Source of the DNA: Christensenella sp. UBA3798
Lineage (GTDB): Bacteria; Bacillota; Clostridia; Christensenellales; CAG-1252
Direction of reading: 5' to 3'
Assembly (NCBI GenBank): GCA_002368735.1
Contig: DFEQ01000061.1
Location: 1 to 27,054 of the forward strand
DNA: 27,054 nucleotides
Part shown: positions 7,362-14,830 of the stretch, in pieces
How positions within the stretch are numbered: the first letter of the stretch is position 1
Layout of the letters: every line of letters begins with the position of its first letter
The notes under the pieces: generated by a model
Database searches by the model: none
The model's input: the letters and a program-made list of their open reading frames with translations, nothing else
What the model was told of the DNA's origin: nothing
Program-made: the position numbers and the translations under genes

Positions 7362-7574
7362 ATGCCGATCATACTCGCACCCATCGATAGGGAACTGAAG
7401 ATCGTCCGCATCGCGGCGGACGAAAAGACCAAGAAACATCTCGAAAACCTCGGGATCAACGTCAACGGCTCTATCCGCGTGCTGTCCTCGTCGGGCGGCT
7501 CAGTGGTCGTGATGGTGAAGGACGGGAGGATCGCCCTGGACGGGAATCTGTCGACGAAGATATTCGTCGCGTAA
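7362..7574 (+). CDS. feoA: FeoA-domain protein (first copy)
   Basis: This 70-residue protein has the FeoA SH3-like pattern: an opening strand, a helix with KHLENLGINVNGSIRVLS, then strands with VVVMVKDGRIALDGNLSTKIFV. FeoA is a small cytosolic partner of the FeoB ferrous iron transporter. GGAGGAGG lies eight or so bases before this ATG; an earlier in-frame ATG would put the ribosome site inside the gene. It is the first gene of the feo operon. Its sequence is more divergent than that of the second copy, so the two probably have distinct partners or positions on FeoB. Confidence 0.87.
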   Translation: MPIILAPIDRELKIVRIAADEKTKKHLENLGINVNGSIRVLSSSGGSVVVMVKDGRIALDGNLSTKIFVA

Positions 7575-7589
7575 ATATAAGGAGGAAAT

Positions 7590-7823
7590 ATGGAAAGGAC
7601 ATTGGACAGCTTTGAGATCGGCGACGTCGGCGTCGTCAAGAGGGTCACGGGCGAAGGCAAGATAAAGCGCCGCCTGTTCGACATGGGTATCACCCCCGGC
7701 GCGGAGATCAAGATGCGCAAGCGGGCGCCCCTCGGCGATCCCATCGAGGTCACCGTGCGAGGCTACGAACTCACCCTCAGAAAGGCGGAGGCGGCATGCG
7801 TGACGATGGAGGTGGAAGGATGA
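7590..7823 (+). CDS. feoA: FeoA (second copy)
   Basis: The 77-residue protein is a typical FeoA: a loop with GDVGVVKRV, the conserved RRLFDMGITPGAEIKMRKRAPLGDPIEV core, and a closing strand with YELTLRKAEAACV. It is expected to bind or regulate FeoB in Fe2+ uptake. GGAGG lies four bases before the ATG, 15 bases after the first feoA. Its stop codon overlaps the feoB start (ATGA), which suggests translational coupling. Confidence 0.93.
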   Translation: MERTLDSFEIGDVGVVKRVTGEGKIKRRLFDMGITPGAEIKMRKRAPLGDPIEVTVRGYELTLRKAEAACVTMEVEG

Positions 7824-10435
7824 AACGATTTGCTTTGGCGGGAAACCCCAACTGTGGCAAGACCACCCTTTTCAATAACTTGACAGGCTCCACGGCGCAC
7901 GTCGGCAACTGGCCGGGCGTCACGGTGGATAAGAAGACGGGCACCTACAAAAAGTGCGCCGAACCCGTGGAGATCGTGGACCTTCCCGGTATCTATTCCC
8001 TTTCGCCTTATACCCCCGAGGAGGTCATCGCCAGGAACTACGTCTTGGACGAAAAGCCCGACTGTATCATCAATATCGTGGACGCCACCAACCTCGAGAG
8101 GAACCTCTACTTGACCACGCAGGTCTTGGAGATAGACGTCCCCGTCGTCATCGCCCTCAATATGATGGACGAGGTGGAGAAGCTGGGGAACAAGATCGAC
8201 GAAAAGCTCTTGGAAGAGCGCCTCGGCGTGCCTGTCATCAAGATATCCGCCTTGAAGGAAACGGGCTTGGACGAGTTGATGAAGCGCGCTTATAGCGCAT
8301 CCCAAAAGCCCCGCGTCGGGGCGACCGTCCTTGAGAGCTCCGCTCTGTCGCATCTGATCGGCGACGTAAAGATCGCCTTGAAGGGGCAGGGAGTGCAAAA
8401 CCCTCTTTTCCACGCGATAAAGCTGGTGGAGAACGACAGCATCGAAACCGAGATGCATAAGGAGACGCTCCCCATGATCGAGGAGTTCAAGGCGACCTTT
8501 GAAGACGACGTTTTCGGCGACGACTTCGAGGCGCTGGTGGCGGACGCGAGATACAAGTATATCTCCAAGTATTTCGCACCCGTCCTGACCAAAAAGCAGG
8601 AAAAGTTCTCTATGACCAAGTCGGACAAGATCGACCGCGTGCTGACGCACAAGGTGTGGGGCATCCCCATCTTCCTCGTCATCCTTTTCCTCGTATTCCA
8701 CCTGACCTTCAGCGAGGATCTACTCTACCTCGGCGCGGCGGGCGTTTTTGATAAAGAGGTCGTCGCCTACAGCACAGTGACGGGCGAAGAGATCTCGGAA
8801 GAGGACTTCGCCAGCGGCGCCGTCTACCTCGACGAAGACGGCAACGAAGTGGAAGCGGTCTTTTACGGTGACGAATTTGTAGAGCTCGCCCCCGTTCCCT
8901 ATGCCTATGACAAGGAAGGGAATAAGATCACGGCATTCTACGATGCGGAGGGGAACGAACTAACCGTCCTCGCGGACGACGAGGGTGAACTCCTCGACCT
9001 ATACGACGCGGAAGGAAATAAGTACGAGACCTTCTATAACGCGGATGGGTACGAATGCACCCTCGCGTTGAACGAAGAGGGCGAATTCGAGGACGTGGAA
9101 TTTGTCAGCGAGATCGACGCCTTCTGCTCCGAGATCACGGTCAATACCTTCTTTGGCTACGAGGAGTCGGTGTACAGCCCGGGCGTGATCCTCTTTAACG
9201 CGCTCGATACCTTCACGGGACTTTTGTCCGCCTGCATGAGCGAGGCGATGGCGTCCGCTCCCGCTTGGGCGAGTGGGCTCGTCGTGGACGGCATCCTCGG
9301 AGGCTTGTTCTCCGTGCTCTCCTTCCTGCCGCAGATCCTCCTACTTTTCCTCTTCTTCTCCATCCTCGAGGACAGCGGATATATGGCGCGCGTCGCCTTT
9401 ATCCTCGATAGGATCTTCCGTCGTTTCGGGCTGTCGGGCAGGGCATTCATGCCGATGATCATGGGCTTCGGCTGCTCCATCCCCGCGATGGCCAATACTC
9501 GGACGCTCGCGGATGAAAAGGAGCGCACCGCGACGATACGCGTGATACCTTTCTTCAGCTGCAGCGCCAAGCTCCCCATCCTCACGGCGATCGCGGGAGG
9601 TATCGTGCAGTTCTTCGGGGTGGGCAATGCCGACCTCAACACCTACGCGATGTATCTCCTCGGCATCGTGGTCGCGATCGCGGCGGTCATCCTGATGCGC
9701 TCCACCACGATGAAGGGGGAGGTCCCGCCCTTCATTATGGAACTGCCGACCTATCACCTGCCGCAGTTCAAGGCGCTGATGATCCACCTCTTCGATAAGG
9801 CAAAGCACTTTATCAAAAAGGCTTTCACCATCATCCTCGCCTCCACCATCGTGATATGGTTCATCAGCCACTTCTCCTGGAACTGGCAGTATTTGGAAGA
9901 CAGCGAAATGAACCTCTCCATCCTCGCGGGGCTCGGCGGTCTCTTGCAACCGATATTCACACCGCTCGGCTTTGGTTCGCAGCTCGGTGAGTACGGATGG
10001 ATCTTCGTGGTGGCGGCGGTCACGGGTCTCATCGCCAAGGAGAACGTCATCGCGACCTTCGGCACCCTCGCGGCGTGTATCTCGGCGGGATTTGCAGCGA
10101 ACGAGGCGCTCGGCGGCGTAGACAGCGTGGTGCAGATGATCAACGCAACGGGCATCACCATTCCCGCGCTCATCGCCTTTATCGCCTTCAATATGACCAC
10201 CATCCCTTGCTTTGCGGCGGTGGCTACTGCGAAGGCGGAGCTTCCGAATGCCAAGTCCTTCAAGATGACCCTCCTCTTCTGGGTGGCGACCTCCTATATC
10301 GTGTCGACTGTCATCTACCTGATCGGGTCGTGGTGGTGGACGGCGTTTATCGTGGCGGCGGTCGTCGCGGCGGCTATCGCCTTCATCGTCCTCTACAATA
10401 AAAAGGACGCGAAGAACAAGTTGAAGGTGGCGTAA
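7820..10435 (+). CDS. feoB: FeoB ferrous iron transporter with acidic repeat insertion
   Basis: The 871-residue FeoB imports Fe2+ across the membrane with an N-terminal G-protein domain. Seen are GNPNCGKT (residues 8-15), the WPGVTVDKK G2 region, DLPG, and the NMMDE G4 motif. The membrane part carries the conserved MGFGCSIPAMANTRTL and FFSCSAKLPIL motifs with gate-type cysteines, a second Gate block and about ten helices. Unusually, about 135 residues (about 311-445) are inserted after the first membrane helix, predicted outside the cell. The insert is strongly acidic and built from repeats of the form YDAEGNE or LDEDGNE. It explains why the protein is longer than most bacterial FeoB proteins. 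The gene overlaps the second feoA by four bases and is followed without a gap by a FeoB-associated peptide gene. Confidence 0.95.
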   Translation: MKRFALAGNPNCGKTTLFNNLTGSTAHVGNWPGVTVDKKTGTYKKCAEPVEIVDLPGIYSLSPYTPEEVIARNYVLDEKPDCIINIVDATNLERNLYLTTQVLEIDVPVVIALNMMDEVEKLGNKIDEKLLEERLGVPVIKISALKETGLDELMKRAYSASQKPRVGATVLESSALSHLIGDVKIALKGQGVQNPLFHAIKLVENDSIETEMHKETLPMIEEFKATFEDDVFGDDFEALVADARYKYISKYFAPVLTKKQEKFSMTKSDKIDRVLTHKVWGIPIFLVILFLVFHLTFSEDLLYLGAAGVFDKEVVAYSTVTGEEISEEDFASGAVYLDEDGNEVEAVFYGDEFVELAPVPYAYDKEGNKITAFYDAEGNELTVLADDEGELLDLYDAEGNKYETFYNADGYECTLALNEEGEFEDVEFVSEIDAFCSEITVNTFFGYEESVYSPGVILFNALDTFTGLLSACMSEAMASAPAWASGLVVDGILGGLFSVLSFLPQILLLFLFFSILEDSGYMARVAFILDRIFRRFGLSGRAFMPMIMGFGCSIPAMANTRTLADEKERTATIRVIPFFSCSAKLPILTAIAGGIVQFFGVGNADLNTYAMYLLGIVVAIAAVILMRSTTMKGEVPPFIMELPTYHLPQFKALMIHLFDKAKHFIKKAFTIILASTIVIWFISHFSWNWQYLEDSEMNLSILAGLGGLLQPIFTPLGFGSQLGEYGWIFVVAAVTGLIAKENVIATFGTLAACISAGFAANEALGGVDSVVQMINATGITIPALIAFIAFNMTTIPCFAAVATAKAELPNAKSFKMTLLFWVATSYIVSTVIYLIGSWWWTAFIVAAVVAAAIAFIVLYNKKDAKNKLKVA

Positions 10436-10600
10436 ATGAGCGTATTTTGGCAAGTAATGCTGATACTCGGATGCGTCGGTGTGGTCGTGGGCGTAGTCGT
10501 GTCGCGTATCATTGCTTGGAAAAAGGGCAAAGCGCATTGCGACTGCGGCTGCGCCGACTGCGCCGCGTGCAAGTATTGCAAGGGGAAGAAGGAAGAGTGA
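10436..10600 (+). CDS. FeoB-associated Cys-rich membrane protein
   Basis: A 54-residue protein begins directly after the feoB stop codon. It has one N-terminal hydrophobic helix (about residues 4-26), a basic stretch WKKGKAH, then a cysteine cluster CDCGCADCAACKYC and a charged tail. This matches the FeoB-associated Cys-rich membrane protein family, which follows feoB in many Firmicutes and is thought to help FeoB function or iron handling. No strong ribosome site is seen, so translation is probably coupled to feoB. Confidence 0.88.
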   Translation: MSVFWQVMLILGCVGVVVGVVVSRIIAWKKGKAHCDCGCADCAACKYCKGKKEE

Positions 10601-10602
10601 CC

Positions 10603-10694
10603 TACTCGCTATGGCGAGTATGACGTATCACCTTCGGTGACATTAGGGTGTCGCTTCGCTCCGAATGTTTCGTTCGGGCGCGGAGCGACCCTTT
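10603..10694 (-). repeat. dispersed intergenic element, copy 1
   Basis: The stretch holds three hairpins: TACTCGC/GCGAGTA (10603-10620), TCACC/GGTGA (10628-10640) and the larger feo terminator palindrome (10646-10691). Read on the minus strand it begins AGGGTCGC, passes a CATTC block, then reads AAGCGACACC and leads into the micro-hairpins separated by TACGTCA. The same order of blocks appears on the plus strand near 12055-12150, so this looks like one copy of a repeated element in the opposite orientation. Confidence 0.65.
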
Positions 10695-10696
10695 TT
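10646..10696 (+). terminator. terminator of the feo operon
   Basis: GGGT (10646-10649), CGCT (10652-10655) and CCGAA (10661-10665) pair with TTCGG (10673-10677), AGCG (10684-10687) and ACCC (10688-10691) in a long, slightly imperfect stem, followed by five T residues. The core of the dispersed element thus doubles as the operon terminator. Confidence 0.8.
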
Positions 10697-10718
10697 ACGC
10701 ATTAGCTTTGTTCCTTCC

Positions 10719-10747
10719 TTGATTTATTCTCCCGAATAGGTTATACT
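10719..10747 (+). promoter_or_regulatory. promoter of chrA pair, leaderless geometry
   Basis: TTGATT (10719-10724) and TATACT (10742-10747) are separated by 17 bases. Six bases lie between the -10 box and the ATG at 10754, so the expected start is the A of the start codon. No Shine-Dalgarno sequence is present. Confidence 0.8.
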
Positions 10748-10753
10748 TGACCC

Positions 10754-11428
10754 ATGAAAGAAAAAAAGCCGCTTCCGAAACTCTTATCGCTCTTCCTGAG
10801 CTTTTTGAAGATAGGCGCGTTCACCTTCGGCGGGGGATACGCGATGATCGCTCTCCTCGAGAACGAATTCGTTTCGCGCAAAAAGTGGCTCGGCAAGGAG
10901 GAATTCCTCGATATGCTCGGCATCGGGGAGTCCACGCCGGGCCCCATCGCCGTCAATATGGCGACCTTTATCGGTTACAAGGTGGCGGGCGTGATCGGAT
11001 CGCTGCTTGCCACCATTGCGGTGTGTTTGCCCGCCTTCGTCATCATCTTTATCATTTCGCTTTTCTTTGATAAATTCCTCTCCTTGACCTACGTCGGCTA
11101 TGCCTTCCGCGGCATTCAGGTCGCGGTGGTGTATCTGATAGGTTCGGCGGGCGTCAAGGTCATTAAGGATATGAAGAAGAACCTTTTTTCTGTGCTCGTG
11201 GCAAGCGGCGTCTTCGTGGCGTTTATCCTCTTGTCGCTTTTCGCGGTCAACTTTTCTTCCATCTTCTATATCCTTATCTCGGGGGTGCTGGGTTTGATCT
11301 TATACCTCATAGGTCGCCTCCGTGCTAAAGCCGCGCCCGAAGCGCCCGAGGTCCCCGCGGTGGCCCCGTCCACTAAAGAGCAAGGGCAGGAGGGCGGCGA
11401 GCCACCCTCAAGGGAGGACAAGGTATGA
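10754..11428 (+). CDS. chrA: chromate transporter, short ChrA (first half)
   Basis: The 224-residue membrane protein is a single-domain ChrA (CHR family), a transporter that lowers cytosolic chromate or sulfate-like oxyanions. It shows the family signatures IGAFTFGGGYAMI near residue 20 and GESTPGPIAVNMATFIG near residue 60, with about six hydrophobic helices. A Pro/Ala/Glu-rich hydrophilic tail of about 35 residues follows. Short ChrA proteins work as pairs encoded in tandem, as here: the next gene overlaps by four bases. The start lacks a ribosome site, and the promoter geometry predicts a leaderless message. Chromate is the family's named substrate; the physiological substrate here is unknown. 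Confidence 0.9.
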   Translation: MKEKKPLPKLLSLFLSFLKIGAFTFGGGYAMIALLENEFVSRKKWLGKEEFLDMLGIGESTPGPIAVNMATFIGYKVAGVIGSLLATIAVCLPAFVIIFIISLFFDKFLSLTYVGYAFRGIQVAVVYLIGSAGVKVIKDMKKNLFSVLVASGVFVAFILLSLFAVNFSSIFYILISGVLGLILYLIGRLRAKAAPEAPEVPAVAPSTKEQGQEGGEPPSREDKV

Positions 11429-12000
11429 TATACTTGACCCTCTTTGCCGTGTTTTTGGAGATAGGCGCGGTGTCCTTCGGCGGTGGCTACGGGATGCTTC
11501 CGATGATGCGTGACGTCTGTCTTTCGCACGGCTTTCTCACTGAAGAGCAGTTTATGGACTTTATCGCGGTGGCGGAGTCCACGCCGGGGCCTATCGCCGT
11601 CAATATGGCTACCTTCATAGGCTCGTCGCAGGGCGGCGTCCTCGGGGCCTTCCTCGCCACGCTCGGCGTAGTATTGCCTGCCTTCATCATCATTCTGCTC
11701 ATCGCCGCGATCCTCAAAAACCTTTTGAAATACAGAGGAGTGCAGGGCTTCCTTTCGGGCGTCAGACCCGCGGTCGCCGCGCTCATCCTCGCCACGGCGG
11801 TCGTGATGGGGCTGCGTACCGTTTTGGGCGTGACGACGTTCTCGGGGGGCTTTAGCTTCAACTATAAGGGGCTCATCATCCTTGCCGTGCTCGTCCTCGT
11901 GGGGCTCGGCAGCAAATACTTATTGAAGAAAAAAGCCTCGCCCATCGTGATGATCCTCCTCTCCGCAGGGCTCGGAATGCTATTATACGGCGTATTATGA
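11425..12000 (+). CDS. chrA: chromate transporter, short ChrA (second half)
   Basis: This 191-residue partner repeats the ChrA signatures: IGAVSFGGGYGMLP near residue 15 and AESTPGPIAVNMATFIG near residue 50, followed by about five helices. It overlaps the first chrA by ATGA, so the two subunits are translationally coupled and probably form the heteromeric transporter equivalent to one long ChrA. It lacks the charged tail of the first copy. A strong terminator begins 12 bases after its stop. Confidence 0.9.
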   Translation: MIYLTLFAVFLEIGAVSFGGGYGMLPMMRDVCLSHGFLTEEQFMDFIAVAESTPGPIAVNMATFIGSSQGGVLGAFLATLGVVLPAFIIILLIAAILKNLLKYRGVQGFLSGVRPAVAALILATAVVMGLRTVLGVTTFSGGFSFNYKGLIILAVLVLVGLGSKYLLKKKASPIVMILLSAGLGMLLYGVL

Positions 12001-12011
12001 CGCCTTGTTTT

Positions 12012-12037
12012 GCCGCCTTCGGGCGGTTCTTTTTTTA
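12012..12037 (+). terminator. terminator after the chrA pair
   Basis: GCCGCC (12012-12017) pairs with GGCGGT (12022-12027) around a TTCG tetraloop, followed by a T-rich tract with seven consecutive T residues. Confidence 0.9.
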
Positions 12038-12215
12038 ATGCGGAATGCGTAATCAGGGTCGCCCGCAGGGCTCCGCTCGTAGCATTCTTTTCGAAGCGAA
12101 AGCGACACCTTAACTCGCCGAAGGCGAACTTCACTATCTCGCAGGGATAACTTCACTTGCCAAAGGCAAACTTCACTCCGCGTGGAGCGGAACTTCACTT
12201 TCGAAGGCAAACTTC
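12037..12215 (+). repeat. dispersed intergenic element, copy 2, with micro-hairpin array
   Basis: This non-coding stretch starts with an AATGCG-GAATGCG tandem, then a core GGGTCGC...CATTC...AAGCGACACC (about 12057-12109) related to the element near 10650. It continues as an array of short hairpins: TCGCC/GGCGA (12115-12127), TATCTC/GGGATA (12135-12149), TTGCC/GGCAA (12157-12169), TCCGC/GCGGA (12177-12191) and a decayed one near 12199-12211. Each is followed by the conserved spacer ACTTCAC, which starts at 12128, 12150, 12170 and 12192, with a truncated ACTTC at 12211. The stems all differ while the spacer is constant, and the period is 19-22 bases. No open frame is visible. Confidence 0.85.
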
Positions 12216-12251
12216 TTTGTGCAAGTTTTACATCTTTTTTTATAAAAAAGG

Positions 12252-12280
12252 TTGACGACCGCAATGCGTCGGCGTATAAT
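12252..12280 (+). promoter_or_regulatory. sigma-A promoter of arsR-HMA-ATPase operon
   Basis: TTGACG (12252-12257) and TATAAT (12275-12280) are 17 bases apart. The predicted start near 12287 is at the left edge of the metal-repressor operator. Confidence 0.92.
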
Positions 12281-12288
12281 GATAATAG

Positions 12289-12304
12289 TTGAATAGGTAT
12301 TCAA
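12289..12304. promoter_or_regulatory. ArsR/SmtB-type operator
   Basis: TTGAATA (12289-12295) and TATTCAA (12298-12304) form a perfect inverted repeat with a two-base centre. The inner part fits the TGAA-N6-TTCA pattern known for SmtB/CzrA-type repressors. It lies just downstream of the -10 box, suited to repression that metal binding by the following gene product relieves. Confidence 0.85.
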
Positions 12305-12326
12305 TCGTTCAACCTTGGAGGTGCTT

Positions 12327-12692
12327 ATGAAAAGGCTTACAAAGGACGTATGCGAAAGCGACGTCGTACACGTCGGCGTGGTGGAAAAAGTGCGCGCCGC
12401 GCTCCCCGACGAGGAGACCCTCGCGGACGTGGCGGAGCTCTTTAAGGTATTCGGCGACAGCACGCGTACTCGCATCCTCTCTTGCCTCTTTGAAGCGGAG
12501 CTTTGCGTGTGCGATATTGCCAGTCTGCTCGGCATGACCAAGTCGGCGGTCTCCCACCAACTGCGCATTCTCAGGCAGACCAAGGTGGTCAAATATCGCA
12601 AGCAAGGCAAGGAAGTCTATTACTCGTTGGATGACGACCATATTTCGCGCATCTATAAGATGGCGCTTGAACATTTATCGGAGGATAATTGA
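12327..12692 (+). CDS. ArsR/SmtB-family metal-sensing repressor (CadC/ZiaR-like)
   Basis: This 121-residue winged-helix repressor probably controls its own operon in response to Zn, Cd or Pb. The DNA-binding region contains VFGDSTRTRILSCL and DIASLLGMTKSAVSHQLRIL. Both known sensor sites appear present: the alpha3N site with Cys60-Val-Cys62 plus N-terminal Cys9 and His15, and a perfect alpha5 site D103-x-H105-x10-H116-xx-E119 as in CzrA/SmtB. Having both resembles CadC and ZiaR. The ATG has GGAGG five bases upstream; the earlier TTG in frame lies within that site. It is followed after one base by the HMA gene, and its operator sits at the transcription start. Confidence 0.93.
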   Translation: MKRLTKDVCESDVVHVGVVEKVRAALPDEETLADVAELFKVFGDSTRTRILSCLFEAELCVCDIASLLGMTKSAVSHQLRILRQTKVVKYRKQGKEVYYSLDDDHISRIYKMALEHLSEDN

Positions 12693-12693
12693 T

Positions 12694-12918
12694 ATGAAAA
12701 AGGTGTATGAATTGACTGATCTCTGCTGCGCTTCCTGCGCCGCCGAGATAGAGCGCGACGTGAAGAAGCTGGAGGGCGTTGCCGCCTGTAACGTGAACTT
12801 CATCATGCAGAAGATGACTTTGGAGATATCGGAGGGGGCGGACGAAAAGTCCGTCGTCAAGGCGGTCACCAAGGCGGTGCGCCGCGTTGAGCCCGACTGC
12901 GAGCTCGTGGAGAAATAA
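12694..12918 (+). CDS. free-standing HMA-domain metal-binding protein
   Basis: The 74-residue protein is a single heavy-metal-associated domain with a ferredoxin-like strand-helix pattern. The metal loop reads DLCCASCA, giving Cys11, Cys12 and Cys15; the extra cysteine and the aspartate are features of Zn/Cd rather than Cu domains. It overlaps the ATPase start by one base (TAATG). The ATPase lacks its own N-terminal HMA domain, so this gene probably supplies that domain in trans as a chaperone or regulatory subunit. GGAG lies upstream at the end of the arsR gene. Confidence 0.92.
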   Translation: MKKVYELTDLCCASCAAEIERDVKKLEGVAACNVNFIMQKMTLEISEGADEKSVVKAVTKAVRRVEPDCELVEK

Positions 12919-14804
12919 TGAAACGCGAGAAAAAGCGCCTCATACGCATCGTCGTCGCCTTCGTGCTTTTCGCCGTGTCGATGGTGCTCTATAAACTGAC
13001 GCCGCTTAGGAGCGTTGCGGCGGTGGGTGAAGGGTGGAATGTCACCGACTATCGCTTTTATCTATACGCCATCCCCTTTATCGCGGCGTATCTCATAGCG
13101 GGCTACGACGTCATCGTCAAGGCGGCGAAGAACCTCGTTTCGGGGCGGCTCCTCGATGAGAACTTCTTGATGGTGGTCGCCACCTTCGGCGCCATCGCGC
13201 TCCTTGACCTGCCGGAGGCGTGCGGCGTGATGCTCTTCTATCAAGTGGGTGAGCTGTTTCAGCGCTATGCCGTCGGCAAGTCGCGCCGCTCCATCGCCGC
13301 GCTGATGGATATTCGTCCCGACGTAGCGCGCGTAGTAAAGGATGGGGAAGAGGTGCTCCTCTCTCCCGAGGAAGTGGAGGTGGGGGATGTCCTCGTCGTC
13401 CGCGCGGGGGAACGCGTTCCGGTAGACGCCGTGCTTATAGAGGGGTCGTGCGATTTCGACGTGTCCTCTTTGACGGGGGAATCGGTGCCGCAGTCCGCGA
13501 GTTCGGGTGACGGCGTGCTCAGCGGCTCCATCGACGTGAATGGGGAAGTCAGGCTCCGCGCTCTCAAAAAGTATGAAGATTCCACCGTCCGCAAGATACT
13601 CGACCTTGTGGAGAATGCGGCGGCGAAAAAGGCGAAGGCGGAGAACTTTATCACAAAATTCGCCCGATATTATACCCCCGTCGTGGTGGCTGCGGCGCTC
13701 CTTATCGCCATCCTTCCCCCCATCTTTCTCGGAGAGTGGGGCGAGTGGATCAAGAGGGCGCTCACCTTCCTCGTCGTATCCTGTCCCTGCGCTCTCGTGA
13801 TATCGGTGCCGCTCTCCTTTTTCGGCGGTATCGGCGGCGCGTCCAAGAAGGGCATCCTCGTCAAGGGCGGGGCGGCACTCGAGCGCCTCGCGGAGGTGGA
13901 CGTGTTCCTATTTGACAAGACGGGCACCATCACCGAGGGGCGCTTCTCGGTTGTGGAAGTCTATCCTGCGGATAAAGCCAAGGATATCCTCGCCGCGGCG
14001 TATATCGCGGAGGGAGCCTCCAATCATCCCATCGCCCGCTCGGTCGTGGAGTACGCCTCTCCCGTCAGCCGCGAGGGGTACGAAGTAAAAGAGATCGCAG
14101 GGCGCGGCGTAAAGGCCGTTAGGGGCGAGGAGGTCATCCTCGTCGGCAACGCGGCGCTTATGGAGGAAGAGGGCGTTGCGTTTGATAGTAGGCAAGGGCT
14201 CGGCAGCGTGCTGTACGTGGCACGCGGCGGAAAGTACCTCGGCTGTGTGACGGTATCCGACGCACCCAAGGACAACGCGAAAGAAGTCATCGCCTCTCTA
14301 AAGAAAGAGGGGTGCCGTACCGTGCTACTGACGGGGGATAGAAAGGGCGCCGCCGAGGCGGTGGCGAGGACGGTCGGCGTGGACGAGTGGGTCGCGGAGC
14401 TCCTGCCGCAAGATAAGGCGGCTTGGGTGGAGAAGTTGCTTTCGGAAGAGAAGAAGGGCGGCGCTGTCTGCTTCGTCGGCGACGGCATCAACGACGCGCC
14501 TGTGCTTGCCATGGCGGACGTCGGCATCTCGATGGGCGGGGTGGGCAGTGACGCCGCGATAGAGGCCTCCGACGTCGTGCTTATGAAAGACGACCTTTCC
14601 GCCATCATTGAGGGGCGCAAGATAGCCGCAAAGACCATGCGTATCGTTAGGGAGAATATCTTCGTCGCGCTTGGGGTAAAGGTCGCCGTGCTCCTCTTGA
14701 CCGCCCTCGGCGTGACTTCGGCTTTTGCCATGTGGCTTGCCGTCTTTGCCGACGTGGGTGTGGCGATGCTTGCCATTTTGAACGCCATGCGCACCTTGCG
14801 ATAA
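12918..14804 (+). CDS. P1B-type heavy-metal ATPase (Zn/Cd/Pb efflux class)
   Basis: The 628-residue protein is a P1B ATPase that uses ATP to export soft divalent metals. Motifs in order are SLTGES (actuator domain), SCPCALVISVP with CPC at residues 289-291 in the channel helix, DKTGTITEG with the phosphorylated Asp333, SNHPIA, LTGDRKGAAEAV and GDGINDAPVLAMADVGISMG. A lysine in the following helix (LGVKVAVLLL) and the FADVG motif in the last helix mark the P1B-2 group selective for Zn, Cd and Pb, like ZntA and CadA. The usual N-terminal HMA domain is absent and is encoded by the preceding overlapping gene. An ArsR sensor heads the operon and a strong terminator ends it. The exact metal cannot be read from sequence. 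Confidence 0.94.
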   Translation: MKREKKRLIRIVVAFVLFAVSMVLYKLTPLRSVAAVGEGWNVTDYRFYLYAIPFIAAYLIAGYDVIVKAAKNLVSGRLLDENFLMVVATFGAIALLDLPEACGVMLFYQVGELFQRYAVGKSRRSIAALMDIRPDVARVVKDGEEVLLSPEEVEVGDVLVVRAGERVPVDAVLIEGSCDFDVSSLTGESVPQSASSGDGVLSGSIDVNGEVRLRALKKYEDSTVRKILDLVENAAAKKAKAENFITKFARYYTPVVVAAALLIAILPPIFLGEWGEWIKRALTFLVVSCPCALVISVPLSFFGGIGGASKKGILVKGGAALERLAEVDVFLFDKTGTITEGRFSVVEVYPADKAKDILAAAYIAEGASNHPIARSVVEYASPVSREGYEVKEIAGRGVKAVRGEEVILVGNAALMEEEGVAFDSRQGLGSVLYVARGGKYLGCVTVSDAPKDNAKEVIASLKKEGCRTVLLTGDRKGAAEAVARTVGVDEWVAELLPQDKAAWVEKLLSEEKKGGAVCFVGDGINDAPVLAMADVGISMGGVGSDAAIEASDVVLMKDDLSAIIEGRKIAAKTMRIVRENIFVALGVKVAVLLLTALGVTSAFAMWLAVFADVGVAMLAILNAMRTLR

Positions 14805-14830
14805 TATCGGAAATATAGGAAGAAAATGGA

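Noticed and set aside
9341..10537. 398-codon minus-strand open frame opposite feoB
   Set aside because: It lies wholly antisense to an unmistakable FeoB and the downstream peptide gene, its translation is low-complexity Arg/His/Asp-rich, and it lacks a ribosome site; it is a by-product of codon bias.
12115..12215. CRISPR array
   Set aside because: The constant part is only seven bases, the variable part is a hairpin of about 12-15 bases, and no cas genes are present, so the sizes do not fit a CRISPR.
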